Source of the DNA: Pyrocephalus nanus
Taxonomy: Eukaryota; Chordata; Aves; Passeriformes; Tyrannidae
Direction of reading: 5' to 3'
Length of the DNA stretch: 64,000 bases
NCBI GenBank assembly: GCA_038380795.1
Contig: CM076280.1
Span: 5,505,501-5,569,500 of the forward strand
How positions within the stretch are numbered: position 1 is the stretch's first letter; every line of letters starts with the position of its first letter. Below are positions 1-12,300 of this stretch, one piece after another. The notes under the pieces were generated by a model that saw only the letters and a list, made by a program, of their open reading frames with translations, was not told the DNA's origin and did no database searches. The translations under genes were made by a program, and so were the position numbers.

Positions 1-96
1 TGAGAGAATATAAGAGAAAGAGAGATTCTTACATGGCATGATCTGACACATTTTATTTGCAATAAAATAACTGGAAAACGAACTTTGCTCGGTTAC
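1..96 (-). other. Start of last BRINP1 intron
   Basis: This is the 5' end of the intron after coding exon 5, beginning with the donor GTAACC. The terminal coding exon, expected to encode about 450 residues, is not in the window. The segment is short and AT-rich. Confidence 0.9.
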
Positions 97-333
97 CTGA
101 ATTCTCCAGATCTTTATAGGCTTCTGTCCAGGTCTTGGCCATGTTGGCCAGGGTGTACTCCATGATCTGGATGTCGGTGATGGGGCAGTTGCACTGGGGG
201 AACTCCTCGGAGCACTGGCAGCCGCACTGGCTGTCCCGGCAGATGTACTCGCCCTCCCCGTTGCACATGATGTAACTCAAGGCAGACTGGACAAACTTCT
301 CTTGTAAATACTGAGGGAAGATGATCTGGAGAC
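97..333 (-). CDS. BRINP1: BRINP1 coding exon 5 (Cys-rich/EGF-like segment)
   Basis: This 237-nt exon finishes Gly229 and codes for residues 230-307 plus one base of residue 308. It begins [13 protein letters not shown], continues through [17 protein letters not shown], and ends AYKDLENS. Its seven cysteines within 27 residues form the EGF-like or Cys-rich segment that follows the MACPF domain. The acceptor is CTGCCAG|GTCT at 334/333 with a good pyrimidine tract, and the donor is TCAG|GTAACC at 97/96. Reading past the donor gives residues unrelated to the family and then a stop, so the gene must splice to an exon left of position 1. Confidence 0.97.
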
Positions 334-3300
334 CTGGCAGGGAAACGAGAGGGATGCAGGGGTGAGAAAAGTAAATTAAAAAGTCGTTTCAGGTATTTGT
401 GCTTCATTTCAAAAGCTTGGGAAAGTGATGCTGAGGAATGAAAAGCTGCTGGGGTATTTCTCTTGGAACTGTTATGAATAATGAAGATGGGGTACAAATT
501 GCATGTTTCCAGTGCAAGTAGTGAGTTCGCTGAAAACAGATACAAGTAACTTCTCCCTCCCCAACAACCAGTCTACTCCTTTCATCCCATTCCCAGATCC
601 CAGTACAGTACAAAGCCTATGGAAGCAAAAATCTTTTATCCCCTGAAACCAAGTGCTAGTTGAGAAGGGATGAACATTGTGCAGTTCTGACCTGTTTTGA
701 GAGAGACTAAATGGGTTTGGTACCACAGAAACAAGGAAACTACACACTGAAAAAGAAAATAAGAAGGAACGGCAAACAGAAGAAAGGAAAATAACGCAGG
801 GAGGGATTTATAAAAGACCCTTGCAGAGTTAAGTGCCCAGCTCTCACAGCATAAATACAGGAGCTGGCCACCTGAGCCTTTGCAGCTCGCTCCCTGCTAG
901 GAAGGCTACTTGCCAAATCCTATAAAAGTGCAAATGGATTTAGTGCCAATGATTTCAGCGGTGCTCTGAAGATTTACATTAGCAGGGAGATCTATCCCCA
1001 TGTCCCTTTCTCCACTGCCAGTGTTTGTGTACCCATCCATCTGTGCAGGCTTCAGTGTGAGTGTAACCTTGCTCAGATATCAGAGGGCATAATAACAGTT
1101 TAAGTGTTTGCCCTGTGTACAGTGTACATGTTTTTTCCATCCTGTCCTCCTCCAGGCTCCCTACGGATCTCCCTGAGGATTCACAGCTGTTTCCTTCTAC
1201 CTGGCAAGTCCTGCTTGTCAGACTCTGTCAGCGTCTGTGGTGCACGAGGCAGATGACAGTAACTCTGAGCCTGGCCCTCTCGCTTCCTTGTAAAAGGCCC
1301 AGGGATTTTGGAGTGGCAGCTAAAGGATTTTATGGCCTGAACAGCAGCACTGAACTCCAGAGTAACGAAGGCACGAGGGTCAATTACCCATCTGTTTGTG
1401 TTTCTGCTGCGCTGAATTACCGTATCCATGGCTGACAGCTCAGCGGAGTGGAAGGGAAATCACACAATAATTCAGGGGATGAGAGTGTGCAGGAATGGTA
1501 AAAAGGGCTGTGACCCCTTTCAGGAGCTCAGGCCCATCTCTGATGGGCCACGTTTGCCTCAGACAAGAGGAAAGCAGCAGGCAGTGACCCCGAGAGTCCC
1601 ATTACCCTTTTGCTTTTGGATCCAGAGAGACACCTCGGCCTTGATGAGGTCCCTGTGGAAGAGCAGATTTTGGGAGGATCAGGAGGCTGTGGAAGGCACA
1701 CAGGGACCTCTGTTTCCTCTCCCCCTGGGCTCTGGGAGCACCATGGCTGGTGGCACCGAGCTGCCCCTCTGTCTGACCCCATCGGCAGCCGAGCGTGGAG
1801 CAGTGGCAGCTGCTGGGCAGGATGAGCACGGAGCTGCCTCCAGCTGGGGAAGATGTTTGTGACACTGACACAGGGATGGATTTCAAGCCTGGCCTTTGGA
1901 GGCACTATGTCTGCACAGATCCTGCTGCCTTTCCTATGGTGGTATTTGGGACAGGAGGGAACAAAGAGCTGACCTGCCTACAGCATCCCTGCAAACACCT
2001 CAAAACTGGCTGAAGGAAGATCAGCATTTTGAGGTTCCCTTGGTCTTTTCTGAGATGTTTCTCAGCAAGAAGCTCATCTTTCTTCCTGCTGTCTTCAGGA
2101 AGTCCTGAAGATCAGCCTCTTTTGGGGATTTTAGTGATATGACAAAGTGGAGTGGCTTTAAACCAAAAGAGAGTAGGTTCAGATTGGATATGCAGAAGAA
2201 ATCCTTCCCTGTGAGGGTGGGGAGGCCCTGGCATAGGTTGCCCAGAGAAGCTGTGGCTGCCCCATCCCTGGAAGTGTTTAAAGAGAGGGATGGCCCCTTG
2301 TCAAACCTTCATACTGACATTAGAGATGGTCTCACCTGCCAGGATGCAAAACTTTCCTTCAGGATGGAAGGAAAGTGCAGTGCTGTTGGAGAACTGATCC
2401 ACAAAAGGGGCTTGGAGAGCCTGAAGGATGCTGTACTCACTGAGCTTTCAAGCTCACAGGAGAGGGGAGCTGGACTTCTTGATGTGCACTGACTCTTTAT
2501 TCATGGTCCAAGTCCCATGAATACATTTTTCCACTCTGCTTCCCAGAGGAGCAACCTGCTCTGGCCTCACCATTTGAGTATGACCAAATGACCTCAGGCT
2601 CTTCAGTTCACATATTTTTCTCTTTGAATTTTAACTTGGATAGCTGTTTAGTCCCAACTAGAAATGATCCTGGCTTTGGAGAATTTTTTTTTTTTTTTTT
2701 TTTTTGGAGGGAATAGGGTGGAAAAAAGCAACTAAAATTTCAGGGAAAGCATTTCCCATTGCAAGGAACATCCACTGTGCATCTGAAATACCCTGTAATC
2801 TCCAAAACATAACGTGGTCCCATCCTACACTGCAGTGCCTCATATTGCTTTTTGCCTATAAAACTCCTGGTTTCTAAAAAAAAAAAAACAAAAAAAAAAC
2901 ACCAACATTTCCAGAATAACCTCCTCTTGTAAGAAATAATCTCATGTTTAAGAGGTAATCAGAGCCCAGTACACTTAGCACCAGTTCAACAAAGCACTTA
3001 TATAAATGCTTAACTTAATCAGGGAAGCAGTTTTGCTGGAATCCACAGTTACCTGGAGCATTAACACACAGCTCATGCTCAGATACATTCTTACACAAGT
3101 GACAGCCAAATCCAGCTACTCATTGGAACACAAATGTGCATAGTCCAAACACAAAACCCTGACTTTAAAACCACAAACGTGCTGTAAGGATTACATGTGA
3201 CTCGGATCTTCCAGCCAGGAATTTCCTCGTGGAAGAAATCAGTGTCGGGAAATACAGCCATGCCTGCTTTTCCCATATATATTTTTATATATATACATAA

Positions 3301-6300
3301 ATATTCACACATTTCTCATCATAGCCAGACAAGGGCAAATTCATATCGATATTTTTGGTTTAGTGGGGAGCATCCCAGAGACTAGATCTTAGCAAGATAT
3401 TTTACAAGTACCGTGCCAGCAGCATCTCCCTCAATCCTGGCACCCTCAGCATTGGTATATATTTCCCTACCATGCCCAGTGACTAAATATTGCTGAAATT
3501 TAGTGGATTCTGGTTGTCAGTAAAGCACAGGTGGGATTAATCTTTCCAGATCACTGCTCTGGGTGTTTCAGTTGCCACCTGTAAAGCAGGAGAGCTGCAG
3601 CCCCAAGGATTATGACAGCACACCAGCCCCACAGAGCAGCTTGCAGCTGGCCATGGTGGCTGGGAAAGCCCTCTGTCAGCCATGGCCTTAATAAACCACC
3701 CCAAAATGCTGTTTTGTTGTCTATGAAATTTCTTTGAATGTTGCAAACACTAAAAAAAAAAATTACGTTTAATCATAGAATCATAGAATCAACCGGGTTG
3801 GAAAAGACCTCCAAGATCATCGAGTCCAACCCTTAATCTTTCAGCCTTGCCTGCTGTTAAAGCAACCTCATGTCAGCAGCCAAACAAGGGGTCAACCTGG
3901 TCTTTAGAGACTAAGATATTGGACCATTTTCATGGGGAGAATCCCTCAGTCCAAGCCAGGGGGCACAAGGAATGGGCTCATCCCCAGCAGAGGCTCAGGA
4001 GCTGATAATAGATGAAGCAGAGAAGTTTGCTGGTGATCAGTATTAGGCAGAATCTCTTAGTTTTGAAGATATTGTTCAGGATGAATTCTGCTAGTCTGTA
4101 AAGCAAAAAGTTCCTCTTTTGAAATTAAGAGCAGCACAGATTTGGTATAGGTTTGTCTTAGATAACTACAGGCAGAATATGAAGTGTCTGACAAGGGAAC
4201 ATGTCCTTAATTCACCTAGAAAAACTATTAGAGAGAGATGTTTGCCTTTAGACTGTATATAAAAGACTTCCTGCATTAAAAGAGGTAAATTTCCCTAGCT
4301 CTAAATTAGAGCTATTTGAAACATTTTCCACAGAAGAGTTCTCTGTTGAAAATGCAGTTTCATTGAAGCATTTTGTGAGAGAGTGTTGACTCCAAAAGCA
4401 CTTTTGACTTTCTAAATGTATTTTTTCTTACTTCCTCATCTCGCTTCACTGCAAAGCTGAAATGTTTTGTGTTATCATTACTGTTCTGCCCATCTTGGCA
4501 AAAGCTTTATTAGCAATGTAATGTAAATTCTAATATTATATTACCATATATATTATAAAGATATATAATATATATATGTATATTTATATAAATGTATAAT
4601 GTATATGGTATTTACACATACTTTGTAATATAATATTAAATATGCTAATATAATATATTCGATATTGTATAATTATTGTACAAAACATTATATATTATGT
4701 CCCGTATTATATTACCATATTTGATGTAAGAAATTACCTAATATGCAATATTTCCTGCTTAATGTTGCAAAGTTTAGAATAGCACAGAAGTATTTTACCT
4801 CATTGAACAGTGCTATGCTCCAATATTGACATAGACTGTCAGTAACAGTATTGAAATGGCAGGGGATGTCTCTGGAACTTTAATTTCCTGAGACTTTTGA
4901 AAATATTCCTCTTTTCCCCTCAAATTTTCCTATTTCAGCCTAGGATACTTGTCCTGGGATCACAAATTCCCATTTCCCACCAGCCTGTTGTAGAGCTGCT
5001 GGAATCCTCTCCTCCCATGCTCTGGTGGTCTCCTTTTCCAGGCAGCTCGTGGATCATCTGTACTGGAGGTGGAGGCAGGTGAAGGGATGGTTTCCTGCTG
5101 GTGGCAGGGACAGGAGGATACAAAGTGCAAACAACTGGAGTCACCTGTGAGATCCTGGCCCAAAACAGGATTCCTCAGTCCTGTGTTGTGAGGCTGCATC
5201 ACCACACAGCCCTCCCCACACACGGGACAGGGATCCTGCTCCAGGAAGGGATAGGAAAAAGGGAAACCTTCTGTGCTCTGTGATAAATATTGCATATATA
5301 CACCCCAGTGCATGTACAGATGTGCTGGGTTCACATGGATAGTGGTTTACAAATTAGGGATTATTTCTGTCCCAGTAACCACAGGTGCAGAACCAAACAC
5401 CCTCCACTCTCCTCCCCTGGAGACTCCAGGCCGGCTCAGCTTCCCAAACCCTGTGTGCAGGCACGAAGGTAACTTAGCTTTGGTTCACAGAACTGTGGAA
5501 TCATTTAGGTTGGAAAAGACCTTCAAGCTCATCAAGTCCAACCTGTGACCCGTCACCACCTCGTCATCCAGACTCAAGCAGCGAGTGCCACGTCCCAGCC
5601 CCTAAATCCCCTAAAGGGGCTTTGAAACCAGGCAGCAGCAAGTACAGGAACAGAAACTCTCCCTGTCATGAAGAAGCTGCTCTTTTATTGAGCCAGGCTC
5701 AGAGCTGAGTGACACCAAGGCAGGAACATGGATTTCTGTCAGCAGCTCATGCTCGGCTGCTAATCAGATCAGAGGGGACTCGGTCACGATCCATTACCTG
5801 CTGCAGCCCTGTGACTAATTCCTAATGAGCCTTCTCAGAGCAGAGGAAGGATCCTGGGTAATTATCCCAAGAACCGCACTCCAGATTAGGTAGAAAGCTC
5901 AGGTGTAGCTTTAAAGGTCACTTTGTTCTATTAAGAAGAGCTCCTGCCTCCCTTCCCTTGCTCACTCCCTTGGCTTGGCTCTGGCCTCTCTCTGCGCTGG
6001 GTTATGCTGTGAAGCTCCAAGAAACCCACGTGTGCTTGACCCCCAAGGTCCTCTGTCTGCTCCCATCAGAAATCACAGCCTCATCTGCCTTACATCCTCT
6101 CTCTCTCCTAATTTTCCTCTCTTCCTCCACCTCCTTCCCCCTCCCTTGGTTTATGTCCTCTCCTGTAGGATCAGATAGCCAATAGAGGTCTATTGATTTA
6201 CCTGCTTCTCTGCCTATAACCCGAGCTGCCTGCTGATTTAGCTGTTTACCCAGTTATCTGATGTGTCATCCTTGGGTTTTCATTACCAACAGCCACCATC

Positions 6301-9300
6301 AGAGTACACAAAACCTCTCAAATTGCTTATTGTTAATTAGGTAAGAACCAGAACTCAGTGGTTTGGATAATCACTGGTATAGAGAAAACAACCTGCCTAT
6401 TATTTTTAAAGGCAAATAATAACAACAATAATAATATATCCACAACATTACTCGGTAAACGAAACCCAGTTTCTGTGAAACCAAAGATTAAAACAGCACT
6501 TGCCAAATTATACTCAAAGCGGAAGATGTAATGTAGCCCATTCATCTGAAAAATTAAAATTTGTGCAAGTACAAGGATTCCAGGAATAAAACCATCTGGG
6601 CAAGTGAGCAATTAAATCCCACATTTCCTTATTTTGTCAAAAATTTGGGAATAACCTTCATAAATTACACGCCCAATGAATTTCCTCCTTCTACCGAAGT
6701 TGACTTCTTGCTAACCAGCATGTATTTATTTATTAATTCAGTCATGACCTCTATCTGTTGACTTTTGGACTAGCTCCCCAGCTGGGACTGAAGCCATGGC
6801 TTCTAGCATCCAAATAAAACCTCGGTGACTTTTCCCAAAGATTACGGTCATTAAAAAGTCCCAAAAGCTGATCTGCAAAGCTCTTCCCCAGATCAGCAAT
6901 TTAGGAGGGACAAAGAGACGTGGGCACAATGCTCCTTCAATATTGATGGAAAAGGTCACTTTTTTTTTTTTTTTTTTATATATTAGTGTATGTATAATAC
7001 ACAGAAGTCCATCAAAATTCCATGGAAGGGCACCCAGATACTTCACTGGGGTCCCTTTGGCTCAAGCTCTGGCTCTGCTCTGCTGAGCATCCTGTGAAGC
7101 CTCCAGAAGCCACTGGTCCTGCTCCAGGGAACTTACAGCTGAGGCAGAACCACAGCAAGCAGAGAAGGGGAAAATGCTGGGAAGAAGGGCACCCCTGGCT
7201 CATTTCAGCCCCCCACTCCATGCCCTGTGTTGCCACGTCCCTCATGCCTGTGCCCTACCTTGCAGGTGGAGTTTGCTCTCAGTGCTTTGCAGAAGGACAG
7301 AACTCACAGAGTCCAGATTGTCGTAGCTGTTACAGCCCAGGGGGCCGGTCCGAGTTTCTGTTACCTACAGAGGATGCAGAAAAGAGAGAGTGGTCAGCAC
7401 CACACCTTCTCCAGGCTTCTCCAGCCCTTGTGGTACAAAGACTCCTTGTCACCAGCTGATACAGCCCAAAACACATCTTTCCTAATTGGAGAAAAATGCC
7501 CCACCCTGGACAGACACAGCTAGTGTTTGGTGCACTCACAAGCTGGAAAAGCAGAAGGAGTTTTGCCTGGTTTCTTTTTGGTACTGCTTGTTACTCTGGG
7601 CTTGGCAAAGGAATCCTGCAGATTGATGTTTCTCATAGAGTATCTCCACTGGAGAACATCAGAAGCCAGTAGAGGAATTATTCCCTGGCTTCTCTTACTG
7701 GGAAGCAAGAAACAGAGATGGATTGCCTGCCCCCAGTGGCGCCTGGTGCTCCCATATGTGACCACCATCCTTGTTCTGAGGATAGATGGAGGCACAGATG
7801 ACCTGCAGTGCTGTTGTTGTTGGTTTCCAGCCATGGAGGAGAGCTGCCCTTCCGGAATTCACCATGGGTGATTATCTGCTGTCACTGTTTCAATATCTCA
7901 ATACAATTTCCCATCCAGAAGGGAACAGGCTCAGCCATGAGACACCACAGAACAATAACGAGAGCTGAAACCTTTCAGAAATGGCTAACAATGACGACTC
8001 CATCCACATCACCTTCCCTGGAGTGAACTCTGCAACAATAAAATCCCTGCCCAGTGTAGGATGATTGCTTTCAGAGAAGGCAGCCTTTGTCTGCAGAGCC
8101 ATTTCCCCTATTTTGTATTCTCAGAGCAGCTTCCCTTCCTTCCTGCTGCAACCCCCAAGCTGTCTCTCAGTCCGTTTCATTCCAGATGCCTCAGTAATGC
8201 CACACAGAGTTTTTCACCTTTCCTTGTAGTAAATTCAGCTGAGAGATGTTTAGCAGTCTTACGCCCACAGGAGAAAAATACTTCTGGGTTGCACAGGGTT
8301 GTTCATTTCACAGACCTGCCTTTCCCTTCCAGCCTCCATCACTGGTCTGGGTTCTCTGCTCCCTCTCTCCCTTCCAGAAGCCACTGTCATGTTTGGTGGA
8401 GGTCTCCTATCCTACATAACCATCACACTGAATGCCCACCTCTCCCTGGATATTACTGGACATATTACTGGCCTTGGGGAAATCAATTCTTCAGTAAGGT
8501 CCGTCAGAAAAAAATTTACCCTGGCAACAAAACAACCCCCGATCAAAAAAGACGCCAGAGTGGGCTGGCAAAGCCCTGCCCCAAATCTCTGCAGTGTCAG
8601 CGTGGGCACACGATCCCTCTCTTCCCAGGGCAAGATAGAGTACCTTGATTGCTCCGGTAGAGATCTGGATCTCATGGAGTCTCCTCATGGTGCCATCACG
8701 GTCCACAAAGTAGGAGGAGGCGAGCTGGTGCAAGGCTTCAACGCTCTGCGTGGCGTTCCCTGACTTCCTGTCGAGGCGGCTTTTGTCCATGTACATGGTC
8801 AAGGCCTCCTCTCCTGCAGCAGAAAGAAAAGGAGATTTCAGGCTGCCAGGCAGGGTCATCTCAACAGGAACAAATGGTTGTCATCTGCTGCACCTAAAGA
8901 AAGAAATGTCCAACACCAAAAGCGCTCCTGAAGGAACCCACCCTTTGTCAGCAGCATCAGAACCCCGGTGTGATACGTGTGAGCCTTCTCTATTCAGACA
9001 GAAAGCCCAGGTCCAAGACACCTGTAGATCAGCTCCACTGAATTCAGTAGTCAACATTTTGGGTATTTATTAGCCAACAGAGCTTTACCACAAGTGCTGG
9101 AGAGGTTTCAGACCATTTATCCCACTTGAGGAACATTTTCTCTGTGTGTGGTGCCTCTAGAACGATGCTCCTGACAGGGGAAGATGACACTTTTATACAA
9201 GTCTATGTCTGAGCTGATTTTTAGAAGGAATAAATGATGATTGGAAATAAGAGGTAGTTGTGAAGGTGGGTACAGAGGAAAAGCAAATGCTAGTTGTGCC

Positions 9301-12300
9301 TCTTCAGCTTCCAAAGATGATGCAAAAAGGGAAAAGAAAGGGGATGAGTGAAAGGGAGCAATCAGAGGAGAGAGCAAACAAGAAACTTAATTTAAACTAA
9401 CCAACCTTCCTGCCTTCTTCCACAGAGTCTCATTCAGGGGATTTAAGTGGAGAGTGAAAAATATTGTACAAGGTAAGGGACAACAGATGATTTTGTATCA
9501 GTAACCACAGGGAATCTGGGAGTGAATCAGTTAAGAGCTGATAAACATCAGCAGAAACCTGAACATAAAAAAATACATCTGAAAAGTACATGAAGCTGAG
9601 GAGTAATATTTACCTAAAAGTTTGATTTGTGCTGGACGAGCCAGATTAAAATCCAGTTCATTCTTAACATAAGGCTGGCACTAAAAGAGGACTGAAAAGG
9701 TGAAATGCCATCCTGCACCCTTGACATGTGAAGCTCTGATTTTAATAAATGCAGAGACAACTATGGTAGGAATGTGCCATTTCTACATAACTCTCTTAAT
9801 GAGAAGAATGGTACTTGTTCTGATTTGATAGATGAAGCACTGATGAATACACTGCCTCTGGCAATTATAGAATGGTCAAAAAAATGTACCACCATTTCTA
9901 AGGCCAAGAAATATTTTACTCTTCATTACCTTTGCATATTTTTTTAAGAGAACAAGGACTTACTTTTCTTTAAATTCTTATTAGTTGAAATTAATTGATT
10001 CTTCCAAATTATTTCTTTTATTGCATATGTGAAAAAAACCCAACAACCCCACTAAGCCCTCCCCCTCGCTTTCCCTGGAAATTGTCCAGCTTTTATCTGG
10101 AAGCCAAATGCCTGAAAACAAACCAAAAATATTCTGGCTGAAAATCAAAATATTTTTGTTAGATTTCAGTTTTTTCAAGCAATAGTTACGCTGAGGATTC
10201 AGCCTCTGGGTTTGAGATGAAAAAATGGACATTTTTTTGGTGGAAAGAAGATACTTTTCATCGAAAGAATTGATTAGTCGTAATCTTTTAATTTGGCTCA
10301 CAGCAGCTAAGTGGAGAAGTTTAGCATGTAAAACTTTAATATTTTTGTTAAGAATAACAGACTATCCTTTGAGCATGATCAAAGTCGTGGCAGTGACAGT
10401 ATCGTCATTGTTGCTGCTCACAAAAACACTTTCCCTGGAAAAATGACCAGCTTTGATTTCCTTTACCACCATTAACATTATTATGTGTTGAGCACGTGAG
10501 GAGACCTTGGCAGGGATCAAGGCTCTGCCACATCAGGCTCTATCCACACAAACAGAAAGACAGTCCATATTCCAGAGAATTTAAACCCCTCTTTCTGATA
10601 AGGCATGACAGGTGAAGACAGCAAAGCCCAGGTAATGAGCTGGCTGTGATCAATGTGAGGAACAGCCCTCACTGCACCCCAGGTACCTGATGCCATCAAG
10701 GCATGCTCAGGGCCCACCTTTTGGGTGAGTTTCTCGGGGGGATTTGAAGTTTTGTTTGGTCAGTTTTCACGAGTAACCCCCATTGCCACCAAAAGGGCAC
10801 TGCATGGGAGTTGGCCAAGGGGCTGGATCAGTGTGAAAAGTGTATTTTGAGCTAAAAGTTTTGTATCTCTCATGTAAGAGAAGTGTTTAACTGCATGGAG
10901 ATGCAGCAGACAAATGATGCTTTGCCACTGTTTTATGAGGCTGTGACAGGAGAAGGAAAGCCTGGGATAATTCTCCTCTTATCTGTGATTCTCAGAGTAA
11001 TTTGCTGGATCCAGCCGCCAACTCTTCATTGATTTCACCAGTAACTGGAAAAAAACAGCTTTTTCTGGATAAAAGCATGCCTTTATTACTAGCCAAGGCA
11101 CAAAAATCAGGACCTTTTCATTCCAGACTAGTCCATTTTCACTAGAGGAATGCTGAGGCCAGAGGACAGGCAGGAAGCCTGAGTGGGATCACGTCAGGCA
11201 GTAGCACAAGTCCCACATCACCAGGAGATCCACCATTAGCTTTGGTCCCTGGACAACACAGATCAAGCACTGAGAAACTCAACAGAGAAGAGAATCCTGT
11301 GCTCTAGGGCAGTGGGGATCAGTCATTTCCCCCCAAAAGCTGTCATTTTTTCCTCCCTGAGGAAGAAAACAGAAGAATAAAGCCCATGAGCTACGATGCT
11401 TTTCCTGAGGGATGAATACAATCCCTGAGAGTGAAGGGTGCTGAGCAGAAACACTGCTGCTGGAAGCCTATTCCATGTGGCTGAGGAAAAGCACAGCATC
11501 CCCATGGAGGGGGCACATGGGAAAGCAACTCTTCGATCAAGAGAGGTTAACAGACTTTTCCTGCATTACTGAGTCTTAATTTCTCTTTGATTAAGCGGGT
11601 GCCGTGTTCAAAGTTGCTTTTCCTTTAGGGCTTTCCCTGCAAATTGGCTCTGTGTGCTCCATCCCAGAGCAGGGGTGCCCTCAAAGTGACCCTTCAGCAA
11701 TGCCGTTGTCAGAACTGAAGGGGAGCAGAGCTGGGTTTTTTTGCTCTGGGGGGACGGGGCTGCTCGGTGGGTTGAAAGGCAGCAGAGCAGTTCCTCCTGT
11801 GGCCAGGTGTGAAAGGAGCTGCTGTGTTCAGGGGGGCCGGGCTGAGCCATCATCACCCCTCCCGAGGGCCCTGCAACAGCTGGCGTTTGAAAAGCAAACA
11901 ATTCCCCGTGTGTTTGTCACTCGTTCGCAACATAGTAAGAGATCAGGAGGGGGTTAGAAACAACTGTAACCCAGGGCAGAACGCCTGAAACTTTTCCGAG
12001 GAGACACGAGGTCTTGGGAGAGCAAGTGTGCCAGGACACATCTGGTTTTATATCCCAGTGGTCTTGTTTAGCCCACAGACTGTGATCAGAGTGTGTCCTC
12101 TGTGCATAATGCATGCCCAGCTTCAACTGCATCTACCCTGGGACTGCCATTGCCAAGGTGAATCCTTCTTTTCTCCCCTAACATTGCTCACCATTCTCTG
12201 GGCTGGTGGAGCATTTAGCTCTCCCCTCCAACACCAGCTCTCCTTACAAGTCTCTGCATATTTAAGGTAGTTGTGTTGTAAAATCAGGAGGAGAAACAAG

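Larger units (their letters stand above)
334..7258 (-). other. BRINP1 intron between coding exons 4 and 5 (6.9 kb)
   Basis: No second gene is seen. The intron contains CR1 fragments near 2131-2290, 3771-3838 and 5486-5630. It also has poly-T or poly-A runs at about 2685-2705, 2876-2900 and 6960-6977, and an AT-rich tract at about 4530-4725. The rest is unique-looking sequence with only short, unconvincing ORFs. Confidence 0.85.

Noticed and set aside
2150..2492. Plus-strand frame of 117 codons
   Set aside because: It lies largely in a CR1 fragment (untranslated 3' part), so it is not a host gene.
8061..8648. Plus-strand open frame of 195 codons next to coding exon 3
   Set aside because: It is mostly intronic, ends just at the exon edge in antisense, and shows Ser/Pro-rich random composition. 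There is no evidence for an antisense gene.
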